From Lepidodermella squamata (Eukaryota; Gastrotricha), in NCBI GenBank assembly GCA_047495785.1, contig JBLDXI010000009.1, forward strand, positions 1,736,001 through 1,800,000: a stretch of 64,000 nucleotides of DNA, in the 5' to 3' direction. The notes below the pieces were generated by a model. The model was not told the DNA's origin and did not search any database. It saw nothing but the letters and a program-made list of their open reading frames with translations. Each line of letters starts with the position of its first letter. Position 1 is the first letter of the stretch. The position numbers were made by a program, and so were the translations under genes. Positions 1 through 11,431 of the stretch are shown here, piece after piece.

Positions 1-1348
1 GCTGATAGTACAATATTACTGTAGCAATCGTTGCCGATTTCACTGTATTCAAGAAAGACAAGCATTTGTCTATTGAGTCGTAAGTTGTCGAGCTATACTG
101 TTCAATTGAAAGCAGGCAAGGCAAAAAGGTATATCGAATTGGCGGGTCTTCAGAAACTGGGGTAACCTGAGCGGCGAAGCGCAAAGCTTCCGAACAGCCA
201 GGAACAGCTGGTGTACACGTTAAGGAGTCATTGCCGTAGATACAAATTGCGTAGCGCTGCAAAATCTCCACGGTTCATCAAGCTGAAAAGCCATGAGAAA
301 AATACCTGGGTAAACTTCTGGCATACAGTTTGATCAGAGAATTTGTCAGAGATCTGAAAAGGCGAAAGGCTTTCTAATTAGCTAGCTATTCAATTTTCAA
401 AATATTACAGCAGTCTCGCCTGATTGGCAGCTATCCGGTCGGCAAGTTCCAACTCCGTTAGCGTAGCACTGTACGAACTTGTCATAATTTTCGTTTTGAG
501 AACTAGTTTATTGGAGAGTCATAGATATTCACCATACGACGAATTACTGGCGCTGTATTTGCGTCGAAAGATGGGCCACTCGGGGAGCATGCCTCCACAA
601 TCGGCCAGATCAAGTAACCGTATATTGCCAGAAGTAGAATATCGATTATCCAAAAATGCATTTCAACTTTTATAACGATAATATCGAGAGTATATAATCA
701 GCGTTATACCCGTTATACACAATGGCGATACATCAGTGAAACAATTGAAATTTCAATCTCGTTCTGGCTGCTCTACAACGGCAAGAAACTCGTGTAACAG
801 CAATTTGAGAAATGCGCCATTCTATAGAAGTTTTATTCTCTTTCCGTTACTACGCACTAGCAATACTATGACGCTCTCGTATGCAGTAGTTACAAAATAA
901 GATTCCCGAAGTCGCTGCACGAGGATGCGTAATAAAGTTAATACTAAAATATGAATTCACATCCGGCTTCCCTTCTAATTTTGACCGCCTTTTATACATT
1001 AGCAACAGATGCAGAAATTAACTTATCACCTCAATATTCTTCACTTTTAGGCACCTTAAGGAAATATCTAATTTAATCCGCCGAATTTCTGATTCGTTGC
1101 AGCTGACTGTCAGAATGCTTTGCGAACGAATTGATGTCGTAACAAATTAACCCAGAAAAGACAACTGGATCTTGTGCATGGTTTCCAATTATTATAGAAA
1201 AAAACTGGAAAATAACATTATCAATGAATGCTGATAATTTTGCGGACGCGTGGCGAATGCACAAAAAACCATCCATCATCCAATTTTTGTGATAAGAAAA
1301 CGCTCTATTTTTACCACATTTTAGTCAGATATAAAAGTCGAATAACTG
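1..1348. other. Intergenic, left edge of window
   Basis: No convincing gene is visible. The longest open frame (424-675, +) is hydrophobic and low-complexity, has no recognisable family and no partner exons. A T-rich acceptor (TTTTAG, around 1318-1323) lies 25 bases before the methyltransferase start and is probably its trans-splice or 5' UTR acceptor. A TATAAA-like stretch follows at about 1328. Confidence 0.5.
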
Positions 1349-2875
1349 ATGGCCTCGCAAGGTATCTTGTACGATGACCCTGCAGCAGTCTACAAGAGTG
1401 TTCAAGACTATTACGGCCGGGTTCTCAGTAAGACATCTGACTTGAAGACACCTGCTTGCTGCACGGCGGGTCGGCCTCCGCAACACATTCAAGACATCCT
1501 GTCGAAAATCCCACGTGAAATCACTGACAAATATTATGGCTGCGGCACTCCACTGCCAGTCGGCATCGAAGGCCTTAAAGTGCTTGATTTAGGTCTGTAT
1601 TCTCTTGGCCTGATTCTTTGAAACTTTATTAACTATTAACAGGTAGTGGGAGTGGTCGCGACTGCTATTTGGCAGCTGCTTTGGTTGGACCAAACGGCCA
1701 TGTTACGGGTGTTGACATGACCCCAGAGCAAGTCAGCGTTTCAAAAGCTCATATCGATGAGTACAGCAAATCACTGGGCTATTCCAAGCCTAATCTCACC
1801 TTTGTTGAGGGCTACATTGAGTTCCTAGAGAAAGCTGGCATTCAGCCAGGTACTTGGACATGATTTTAGTAGCCCGACTATTAGTTCGTTGATAGGTTCG
1901 ATCGACCTTGTCATTTCCAACTGTGTCATCAACTTGTCACCCGACAAGAGGCGTGTTCTTCACGAAGTCTACAAAGCCCTACGTCCCGGCGGCGAATTCT
2001 ACTTCTCGGACGTTTACTGCAGCCGACGTTTGCCGAAATCTGTACGCGAACATGATGTTCTGTTAGGCGAATGCCTCGGCGGTGCGTTGTACACTGAAGA
2101 CTTCAAACGATTATGCCGTGAGGTTGGCTTCATTGACCCGCGTCAGGTCTCGTCACGGCCGATTGCGGTGACTCATCCGGAGTTGAAGCTTCTGCTGGGC
2201 GAGGCTAAATTCTACAGCATCACATGGCGATGCTTCAAGCTGCCCAACCTGGAGACTTTGTGCGAAGATTACGGACAGGTAATCAAATGATCATTCTAAC
2301 TTTGACATGTCAAAATGGGGTGACTACAAAAATCAAAGGTGAAATGACCACATGAGTAGGGTACCCTTGACCCTTGAATAGCCTGAAGGAAGGCCAATCT
2401 GAACGGCTTCCGGATTCCGTTTAGCAGTGACCGAATTTTTGCCGAAAATAGAGATTTTCCAAAATTCTCCCATAGCTTTACGTGTTATTTCATGTCCTAA
2501 AATGGCCTTTTCTCCAGCTATCAAGCCCACTCATAGGATCTTTACCTTATCCTCAATTTTTAATACCCAAGCCATCCCATTTGACGGTATAACTCTGATC
2601 TCTTGATTTATCACTATTTTGATCGTTTATTCAAGCTGGCAATTTATCGAGGCAACATTAAGGAGGAGCCGAATGCCTATCAGCTAGATGATCATCACCG
2701 CTTCGAGCGCAATTTGCCTGTACGTGTGTGCGGCAACACTGCTGCAATGTTGGGCGACAGCTGGTTGGGCGGCTACTTTCAAATTATTGGCAATCGAGAT
2801 GTTCACTACGGCCTGTTCGATTGCAGCACATCATCTGACAATCAAAATAGCAACGGCTCTGGATCTTGCTGTTAG
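1349..2875 (+). CDS. AS3MT: Arsenite methyltransferase-like SAM-dependent methyltransferase
   Basis: Four exons (1349-1592, 1643-1849, 1896-2278, 2636-2875) join in frame to about 357 residues, close to the 375 of human AS3MT. AS3MT methylates trivalent arsenicals in the cytosol using S-adenosylmethionine. Visible features are the SAM-binding stretch VLDLGSGSGRDCY at about residues 78-90, YYGCG with C65, SNCVINL with C160, GECLGGALY, CEDYGQ and VCGNTA. The N-terminal cysteine pair C37/C38 and a C-terminal GSCC tail are present. The fourth catalytic cysteine of the family, expected in the segment GFxxPR, is Ile230 here; the nearest cysteine is C224, six residues earlier. Tandem AATAAA signals follow at 2910-2920. 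The gene converges on the RING/NHL gene, with stops 132 bases apart. Family assignment is firm; arsenic activity is uncertain. Confidence 0.9.
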
Positions 2876-2909
2876 AATTTTGAGGAGGAAAAATAATCAT
2901 TTATTTTCA

Positions 2910-2920
2910 AATAAAATAAA
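2910..2920 (+). terminator. Probable polyadenylation signals of the methyltransferase gene
   Basis: Two overlapping AATAAA hexamers lie 35-45 bases after the TAG stop of the methyltransferase and before the convergent stop at 3008. Confidence 0.6.
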
Positions 2921-3007
2921 GAGCGGGAAAAAACTTGTTTTATTTCAATCAAAGGACAAGCATGAGAAGACTCAAAATGAAAGATTTTTCAGCGATTAGA
3001 ACACAGG

Positions 3008-6000
3008 TTAATCAAGAAAAAGCTTGAGCAATAAAATGCTGTCAAGTTCGGCATCAACAACTGCCACAACCGAAATGTCTGGCAACTCCGCGCAAGAATT
3101 TTCATGTAAAGCCGCAATAGCTATGGGGCTAATATCAAAAACCGGTGTCTTCTTCCCACCAACAGTTTTGAACTCCCAGCTGATATAATCCTCCGCGCTA
3201 TACACACTGAAGCACATCTGAAAAAATCTCGAAATTCAATATTGCTCCTCCTTAATGATTTTTTGACTAAAACTTACAGCAACGCGGCGTTCCTTTAGAT
3301 CAGCAAAGTAAATGAAACCAGAATCCGAGTCAGCCACGCCTGAATTCATGTTATGCGAGAAATTCTCCGCGTTTATTCCGTTGGCGAAATCGTTGTTAGA
3401 GAAATACAAATCGTCGCTGCCGTCTTCAACTGGTACGCCATCCAGCTGCTTTTTAAAGCAAATCCGCCCATCATCACGTGATACAAGCAGCCCGCCAGAT
3501 TCAACATCGACCGCGAGAAGTCTACTGCTTTCGGAAAAATCGAATTTGAACCTGACCGCGCCGGTTTCTGTGCTGAAAGCGTGCAGAGTTTCACGCTGGA
3601 TCGAGTAAAGCTCTTTCCGCTTTCGATCAATGACCAAACCGCGGAAGCCGGTAAAACTTCGGGCTAAAACTTTCGAGTTGTTGAGAAGTCGACGGGTTTT
3701 GCATTTCAAATTATCGAGTGTACCCCAGGGTATTGGTGTCGAAATGATGCGATGTTGATCTGCGTCTAGCATGTAGAAATTCATCTCATCGGCAGCCATT
3801 TCGCCATTGGTAAGGAATCGACTGGTTGATTCAGCTGAATCTGGGTCGTGGATACCCAAAACGCATACGACGCTCAGCTTTTCAGCTCGAGCACAAAATA
3901 CCTAAAAAATTGAAAATAATTTAATCAGAATTACAATTTGCCAAAATTACCGTGAAAAAACCCCGGTCATCCGCTGTCATAAAATAGTCCGAGCCAGGTA
4001 GAGAGATCATACCGAGAACTTGTTTAATATTGCAATCGCTCAACTTGATCGAGCTCAAAAGCGTCATATCGTGAGGCGAATCGTTGACCACGGCGTCTTT
4101 TTCTTCTGCATCGAGTTCTACGCCGCGACTGGGTTCAGGTTTCGCATCAGGTTTTGGAGAACTTTTCGCGCATATCAGCCGATCGCCTTCGACATGCACC
4201 CAGCCGATGTCGACTTTATCGACAAAGCTTTTGATCGATTTGTCTAGGTCGCTTTCGTCTGGTGTGAAGACGATTTTGTCACCCCGCCGATTACGGTTTA
4301 GCTCATTCAAAATCGTCAGCTAAAACAAAATCAAAGAAATATATATGAACATTATTCATTACGCCAGGCGTTTTAGATATTTTGATCGGAGGGTATTTTA
4401 ATACCCTGAGAATGTTTATCAAAATGAAACTAATCAAGCTGGATGAAAAATCCGAAGAAATTATGTTTTGAGGGTCGAATTCCCAATTCCTATATTATTA
4501 GGATCCAAATGATTTTGGATCCGGGTTTCGGATCCAGTTTTGGGTCCAAGAAATTTAACGGTTATGCGACAAGTTAGCCCAAGACAAGATAGCCCAGGCA
4601 AAATTGACCGAACTGGCTATCCCGGCGAAATTTAAAATCGGCAACGAATATACGTTCAATTGGCCTAAGACTGGGAAGCGACTCGGGATGCAGAAACGGC
4701 TAATAAAAGGCGGAAATTTTTACAGCGACAGAAGTACGGTGCTGTGGAACATTCACAAGCACCTGTGCCCGTATCTCGTAACGGTAAATGCATGTCACTT
4801 TCGAATTTGCCAGCGGCCCTTACGAGGAAGCGCTAAGTCTTAAGACGAAGAAACCATCGCAGCGCAGAGACGGATTCGTTAAAGCACAGATCGAAGAGTT
4901 GCCTCTGTCGTGATAACACTTATTATCGTTGCATTACCTGCGTTAGCAATAAGAACCCTGCCATTCGCAACGGCACATGTGCTTTCGATTATCACAATTT
5001 AGTTCGATCACTAAAATGATTATAGTCAAGGAAATTGCATGGAAGTTCGGCACACTGATGTTGGACGGATGGACTACTACAGCACATGGCGGAATTGAAA
5101 ATGAATGTTACACCTATGCCGAGATCTTTTAAGACATTGAAGAAAACGGCGCTGCGCTGACTCTGATTTCATGTATTTTTATGCAGGAGACGTCCCTCCG
5201 CGATCTCAAATCCACGTTGGCTCAGCCGGTTGGGCTGTGCTGTGACAATGAAGCCAAAATGGTACGTATGCGAGAATTGAGCGCTTCAGATACAGCGAGT
5301 CTTTGGTATGGCTATGTACGGTTGCTCTGCTCATCTTTTCGATCTGCTTCTTGAAAAAATCTCCGAATTGCCCACGTGGGCTGGTCTTCTTTCTAACGTC
5401 GATTTGATGGATAAAGCTTTGCAAACGAAGCTGGACAGTTAAGCTAAAGAACCGATTGAAACGGCTAGGTACTACCTCAAAAGCTCACATTAAACATAAA
5501 ACATATCTCACATAGGTTGGAAAATTGCAACTTGTTAAACGATGATGTGTTGCGTTACGGCAAATTATTATGCATCAACCAATTCTCGCCTCCTTCCTTC
5601 TCCGTTGTTCCGTTATTCCGATCGTCATCGTTTCGTTGCCTCAGGACGAGACGATGATGCGAAAACAGGTGCATTTGCACCTTAATCAGCAATTTAATCA
5701 GAATGTCATCACTCCCGTTGAGCGTCGAGCCCGAGGTATGCAATTTTTTTAAATTGTACTAAAAAACTCGCTAATGTGTTATCGTGGGAAGGTTCCCCAC
5801 TCAGCTACCACACCAGCGATTCCAGCTTAGATTATTTCGATATTGTCGAACGACGCGGGATTGGCGAGGTCGTAAAAGATCGCGAACTAGACCGTTTACG
5901 AAAGAAATATTCGAAATCAGACTGATTTTAACCGAAATTACGTCTTCCTCAGATGCCTACTACTAAGTGCCGTTATAAAGTGCAAATTTAATGTCATTCT

Positions 6001-9000
6001 GATTGTTATTTCTTCTATCAGTCCGACTTCATCGGTTCTGTCGAGCTGAATAAGGCTCAAAAAGCAGTTATCAAGAATCTCATTCAAGGCGAGGTCACGT
6101 CAAAACAGAATCCGTTCTCATTCACTAAGCGAGTTTTTATGTGGTGGTTTGGCGCTACAAGGTTAGCTCACCGTGAGGTAACCGCCGTTCGACTGGGCCA
6201 AAAAGACTCGCCTGTTGTCGATCGTTTGGCATTTTTAATCAAAGATAAAGTTGAAGCGCCGGTAATTGGCAATTCGCTGAGCATTATAATAGCTAAATAG
6301 CTGTCTGTTATATATAGGATAACATAGGATCCGGCGAGCTATGTCCAAAGATTCTCGGCGGCCGTGGACAAGATGAGGTCAACCGAGGCCTTATCCACGG
6401 TGCCGGACTCCTTTATAGTCTTATTGTTTTTGGTCTTCCTGCCCGATCAATACTCTAATTTTCGATCAATTCAGACGGACAAAGGTGAGATAAGACTAGC
6501 AGACGTCCTGTCCAGCTTCAAGCTGGAGGCGGCTAGATCGGCTTTGATTGATGGACAGAAGACAGCGTCATCCGCAGTGGCTTTCGCCGCGGCACAGAAG
6601 AGCCAAGGGAAAAGCCAGCATGGAAAGAAATGTGGTTTCTGCGTGAAATACGGCCAACCGGCAGATCACAACGAGAAGGAGTGCCGGAAACTGGCGAAAC
6701 GGAAAGAGATCGTCTGCCGCTCCTGCGGGAAGAAGGGACACTACGCTTTCGAATGCAAGAACGATGGCAGTTACTTCACTAGTAATCATCACGCTCAACT
6801 CTCGTTACAGAATTTGGTTATGACAGTGGTAGGCCTGGTGCTTATTTTTCTCGGCCCATTAATCGCAATGGATGGCTATTTTACTCTTTCGGGGGCTGTC
6901 TGGGCCTAATTACTTCCGTCTTACCATTTTTGTTCATCATTTGGAAATGTTCCTCTTCACTGTTGACAAAATCACCTGCGTCTGCACCTTATTTGGCAGT
7001 TCAATGTTCACGCAAATTTTTACAAAAATCTTCGTAGATACGTCCATCAGTTTTCACGTTTTGTTGCTGTTCGTTCTCTCTTTCACCACACTTTCACCAG
7101 CAAAGATCACCAACTCATGAACAAAATCGACAATTACACAAGTGATATATTATCTGGTCGTATTTCCGCTGATTTCAGATATCTTTGCCAAGCTACAAGC
7201 ATTCTAGCCACAAGCAGTAATCCTGAAATTTCTGTTGTGAAATCGATTTTTAACACTTATTACAACAATCGCTCGACCTTCATGCGGAAATTTGCGTAAT
7301 GCGTGATGTCGAAAACCATCAAGTCGGTAGTTGAGTCAATCGGTTCTATCATCCGATTCCACCCTGATTCGCATCATGTAGGACCTTCCGGACCTTCCGG
7401 AGACATGAGAGCCCTATCTGAAGGGGTGGGCATCCACTGAAATGGACCCCAAATTGTAAATTCCGACGGCTTGGTGGAAGCGGCTCTCAATATGAGGTTC
7501 AATGGCCCATAGTGGAATATCACCAATTTCGATGAAAGGGCAAAATATCAGGAGGATTCGTAACAGCGGATAAACATTATAACGACGGCAAGGTTGGCCT
7601 TGACCACTATCCTAATATCCTTTCCGTTCCTGTTCTATCCTATCCTAAGTCATGAGTCATAAGTCCAATCCTAACCCTAAGCCCTAAGCCTTAAGTCATA
7701 AGGCCCAAGTCTTATGTCCTATCCTAGTAAGGAAATAATCGAATTATTATATATTAAGGTGGATACCACTAGGATCCTTACTAGAGATTCCCACTGTCCT
7801 TAGAGACTGCAAGGAATAACGCGAGTCCTACATCCCTTGGTCGTAGTGGGGGGAAAAATTAAAAAGAAGTTGAGAATGACCTTGACATCAAAATTATAAT
7901 TTTTCAAGGTTGATACCACTATCCTCCGTTCCAATCCTAGGCTGTTTCAAGTCCCAAATCCTATATCCTATCCTTAGATGTAAATATATAAGAATGGAAC
8001 ATAAACAAAAAAGAATATAACACGTCCTTGAATTCTGTTTGTCAGGTTAGGTATAAAGCTGGGTGAAAACAACCGTCTCTCGATGAAAACCTGGTGGTCA
8101 ATATCGACCAATCGAATACCAATCGAAGAAAATAAGTCGCCGCGGATGACAACTCACGACGAATCAGAAACGAATCGGGAACGAAACAGGATACAAATAA
8201 CAAATACTGGAACGAGACAAATCATGACTCAATTTTTTATTCATCTCAGAGTTTAAAAGTTAAGCGACAGCAATTTATTGCATAAAATGAAATGCAAGGC
8301 GCTACCTTAAAATATCAAAAAATATAGCTGCTATAGCGAGCTGTTCGTTTTCAAGGAAAATTCGCACTTCGAAAAGCAACACTCGCAGGCGAGATCAGAG
8401 TCAGATGTAATGGGTTCGAAGATTAGCGGCTGATGACTTGAAGCAGCTGAGGCGCAATTGCAATGGCGCAATTGCAATCGAGGGCATCGAATTCGAAATT
8501 GTTTGAATTATAAATGTTAGTGTAGTGTGTAGTGTTCGAGATTAGCCAATAAAATTATCGACAGTATTCGAACCGCCGACTTCGGTTTTTTCGCGGAAAC
8601 ATATGACTCGATGGTCGGCGGCGGGGTGTCAAGTCGCGACATGGGACGCGAAGGAGGAGCAGCATCGAACGGGCAAGATTCAAGGCTTGAAAAAACAACC
8701 GCGGTTCGACTTTATCGAGCGTCGAAATCGCAGCACACGAACAGTGGAATTGCGAGGCCGAGACACGCGTTTTAGCTTATAGGTAGTAGACTTCGACGGA
8801 ATGATGTTAAAGTTGAATGAAAACTTCAAATGAAAAACGATAGTATAACTTATTGCGCAAGAAACGACTAACGCATACGAGCAGTAATACGAGTCCTTAT
8901 ATAGGACGGGCTGACAAAGTACTATTACTCCAAGCTAATACCACTGGACTCGACACGCACTAAAGCTAATAAGGACTCAAGTACTAGGTGCGCGCGTGGA

Positions 9001-11193
9001 CACTCATGCAGCTTGGAGGAATAGACAATGTTTAGGCGTGTAGGCCGCAACAGGGCGGATGCGGGCACCCACGTGTTGCGCCACTCGCACTCAAGCGATC
9101 GCCTGCATGCTGTGAGGCCAACAATACACCCATCACTTGCTTGGAGGAATAGACAAGATAGGAAGATGAAAATTTCGATGAAAAAAAACGCCAAAATTTC
9201 GATTAAACGAAAATGGACGAGAGTGTAACGATTGGCCACAGCTGACGCCGAATTTCGGAACACTGCTCATGCACGAGTTTCCTATTTTTTCTCACTTATT
9301 TATCTATGGTCCAGTGGTATTATTCACAAGAATATTGTGCGCGCCTAATCCTTGACTCCAAGCCAATCCGTGCTAATCCCACCCAGAAACATGTCAATAG
9401 GTAGATACACACCGCTGCCTTTAAGCTTCCGCCAGTTGCTGTCTAAACAACAGAGGCGTGTCAAAGCCGCCGCGGGGGCGATAGAGCCCCTTCGCTTCAT
9501 GATACATCCGCCAAAACATCCGCCAAAATTAGGATGCTCCTTTTATTTGAGAATAATCTCGTTGGTGTTCAGCGTATGAAGACGAATTTCATAACATAAG
9601 ATTGAAAAAAACGCGAATAACTATGAGGTGATTTTCGCATGATATTTAGCCGCCGCGTCTAAGACTTTCCTTGTGACAAATACCACAAGAGAAGTATTAG
9701 TCACAAGAGAATTTCGTGTTACAATAAGAGAAAATAGCCCGTTTCTCATATTTTGACGACCGAAAATAAGATGAATCGGGTTTTTTCACTGTTAAATGCC
9801 TGCGTTACCTTGCCATTGAAAAAAAAATTCCGCAAGATTTAGGCTTAAAGAAAGCTCAAGCTATGGAATTTACATTTATTAAAAATGAATAACCCAAAAG
9901 TCACTGAAAAATTTGCGATAAATGAATGAACAGTCATTTGAACGGAAATAACGAAATTAGTCTTACTACTGTAATAAACGATAATTTCGAGTTGCGACAT
10001 TCGCTTACTTTATTGCTACGGTACTCAAGTATTGCGACGTAACACAGATTTTTGCGACACCCGCTCGGATTTTACGTGCGTACCGCATGTCACTCAAAAT
10101 TGCGACACTCACTCAGGTTTTTGCGACGCTCGCCACTTTACTCTTAGATAAAAAGCTTGTAGGAGCTTCAACTATGTAAAAATACCAAAATTATTTGCGA
10201 AGTCGAAAATTAGTTGCGCAATATGAGACAAGTTATCGGCGTAAAAATTACCTCGTTTTCGCGCTGCAATGAATCATAAACAAGGCCAGCTATATCATCG
10301 AGTTTGCAATCCAAAACTGATTTTTTCAACAATTGGTCGATTTTATCCATGACGATGTGTCCACTGCGGCCAGCTTCAATAGCCCTGTTGACGGTATTCA
10401 ACTGCTCCGAGCGAAATGAATCAGCCTCGGCGATAATCAGCTGCGCTTTTTCGTTTAAAGCAACGCGAACCTTAGCTACCAATGAGTCGACCACAGAATT
10501 GATGGAATTCGTCGCATCTTGAAATTGACTATTCAAGTCCTTGGCGATATCTGAGTAAAGATTGTTCAGATCGGCACTAGATACCGAACCTTCTTCATCC
10601 TCGGTCCATTTTTCGCGCAAACGCTTCAATTTTAGCTTCAGCTTTTCGGCATGCACGAATCGGCAAGCTTCGCAAAATGACTGATCGCAATGCGGGCATT
10701 TTTCTTTCTCGGTCACCGGAAATAAATAGTGAGCGCATTTCGGTAAATCCTTGTCTTCATTTTCATTACGGCCGAAAGATCGCTTTACTGAATCGCCAGC
10801 TTCGGCTTTTTTCTCCTGAGCTTCGACAAGATCGACTATTTGCCGGATGACGTCATTGACCGGAAAATCTGAAAATAACAAATCCACCTCAATATTCCAC
10901 ACTTTTATTTTCCTTTGAGATGAAATAAAATGGGTGAAAAAGTACTCACTAAAATTTTTAGGTATGACGTTGACAACGCGACAGGTGGGACATTTGAAAT
11001 CACAAGTATTCGGCGTGACCGGCTTCAAATCCTGCATGCATTTCCTGCACAAAGTATGTGAGCAGGACGGAAAGTTGGTCGGCTCGCGAAAGTAGGACAA
11101 GCAAACTGGGCAAGTTATTGTCAACAGGAAATTATCGACCGACTTTTCATCTTTCGACTTCTGCGCGCGCAGGTTTCCACACCCCGTAGCCAT
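3008..11193 (-). CDS. RING / B-box / coiled-coil protein with C-terminal NHL-like propeller (TRIM-NHL type)
   Basis: Proposed exons, in order of transcription: 11193-10950, 10868-10252, 4319-3951, 3901-3278, 3217-3008, giving about 687 residues. The first two encode a C3HC4 RING (starting CPVC, with CSHTLC and CPTC), a degenerate B-box (CPHC, CEAC, H) and a helical coiled coil. The third begins with a linker fitting the F-x-P-x(4)-L-x(2)-[AS]-I pattern that follows the coiled coil in TRIM-NHL proteins. The last exons look like repeat blades of a beta-propeller. The donor at 10251 and acceptor at 4320 are both phase 0, so the two halves join cleanly over a 5.9 kb intron filled with transposon debris. 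Likely role: E3 ubiquitin ligase or RNA regulator. The halves could still be two genes. A splice acceptor sits 23 bases before the ATG, 215 bases after the B3GLCT stop. Confidence 0.7.
4320..4559. other. Intron sequence with GGATCC-containing short repeats
   Basis: Start of the large intron of the RING/NHL gene in the direction of increasing coordinates. At 4500-4550 GGATCC recurs three times in imperfect palindromic units. No coding signal is seen. Confidence 0.4.
4560..6290 (+). mobile_element. Decayed hAT-family transposase
   Basis: Fragments in shifting frames resemble hAT transposases. LDGWTTTAHGG (from 5061) matches the hAT 'LDGWT' core, and GCSAHLFDLLLEKIS (from about 5320) matches the 'CxAHxLNLL' helix. 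A later fragment with FMWWFGATRLAHRE (6130-6180) could be the degenerate C-terminal dimerisation region. Frameshifts and stops separate the pieces, so this is a pseudogene. Terminal inverted repeats and an 8-bp target duplication could not be placed. It lies in an intron of the RING/NHL gene, on the opposite strand. Confidence 0.55.
6364..6909 (+). mobile_element. Ty1/copia-type Gag fragment with two zinc knuckles
   Basis: The frame contains LPDQYSNFR, matching the LPxxYxxF core of copia Gag (UBN2-type), then a basic linker and two cysteine-histidine knuckles between 6631 and 6756. The second is a standard CX2CX4HX4C motif (CRSCGKKGHYAFEC); the first is expanded (C-x2-C-x8-H-x4-C). Coding similarity stops after the knuckles, and no protease, integrase or reverse transcriptase follows. 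It is a truncated insertion inside the RING/NHL gene intron. Confidence 0.6.
7600..7990. repeat. Low-complexity CCTAA / TAAGTC-rich repeat block
   Basis: Short imperfect units such as CCTAAGCCCTAAGCC, TAAGTCATAAG and TATCCTATCCTA recur. ACCACTATCCT appears near 7610 and again near 7920. No coding content. Confidence 0.6.
9011..9156 (+). repeat. 18-bp direct repeat, 128-base spacing
   Basis: GCTTGGAGGAATAGACAA occurs at 9011-9028 and 9139-9156, identical in all 18 bases. This is likely part of a tandem duplication or of a decayed transposon terminus in the large intron. Confidence 0.7.
9992..10127 (+). repeat. Cluster of five TTGCGAC motifs
   Basis: TTGCGAC occurs at 9992, 10032, 10052, 10100 and 10121. 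Most copies are followed by a CGC- or CAC-containing tail, giving degenerate units of about 20 bases. The cluster lies in the large intron, 125 bases from the exon encoding the coiled coil. Confidence 0.6.
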
Positions 11194-11431
11194 TTCTATT
11201 TTTTCGAAAGAATATCTACAAATCAACGATGATGGAAATTAACAAAACCAAAATAATGAGTTTATTGCATCTTGTCTATCACAAAATAAATATCATGTAA
11301 AATCAATAATGAAAGATCCAAAACAGAGCAGGCACATCAGCAGCTAAAAAATGGCTACGAGATCATCTCAAACACATAGTCTCAACAAGATTTCAAATAA
11401 TTGGCAGTTGTTCGATTGATTCAGATGCCGT

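Larger units (their letters stand above)
6910..9990. other. Non-coding intron sequence with repeat debris
   Basis: No gene was recognised. The stretch includes CCTAA/TAAGTC low-complexity sequence, a TATATA-containing segment near 8897, an AATAAA near 8546 and an 18-bp direct repeat around 9.0-9.15 kb. The TATA-like and polyadenylation-like signals could be remains of an LTR belonging to the copia fragment, but no paired LTRs were found. Confidence 0.4.

Noticed and set aside
424-675. 83-residue plus-strand frame
   Set aside because: Low-complexity composition, no partner exons, no domain, no supporting splice sites.
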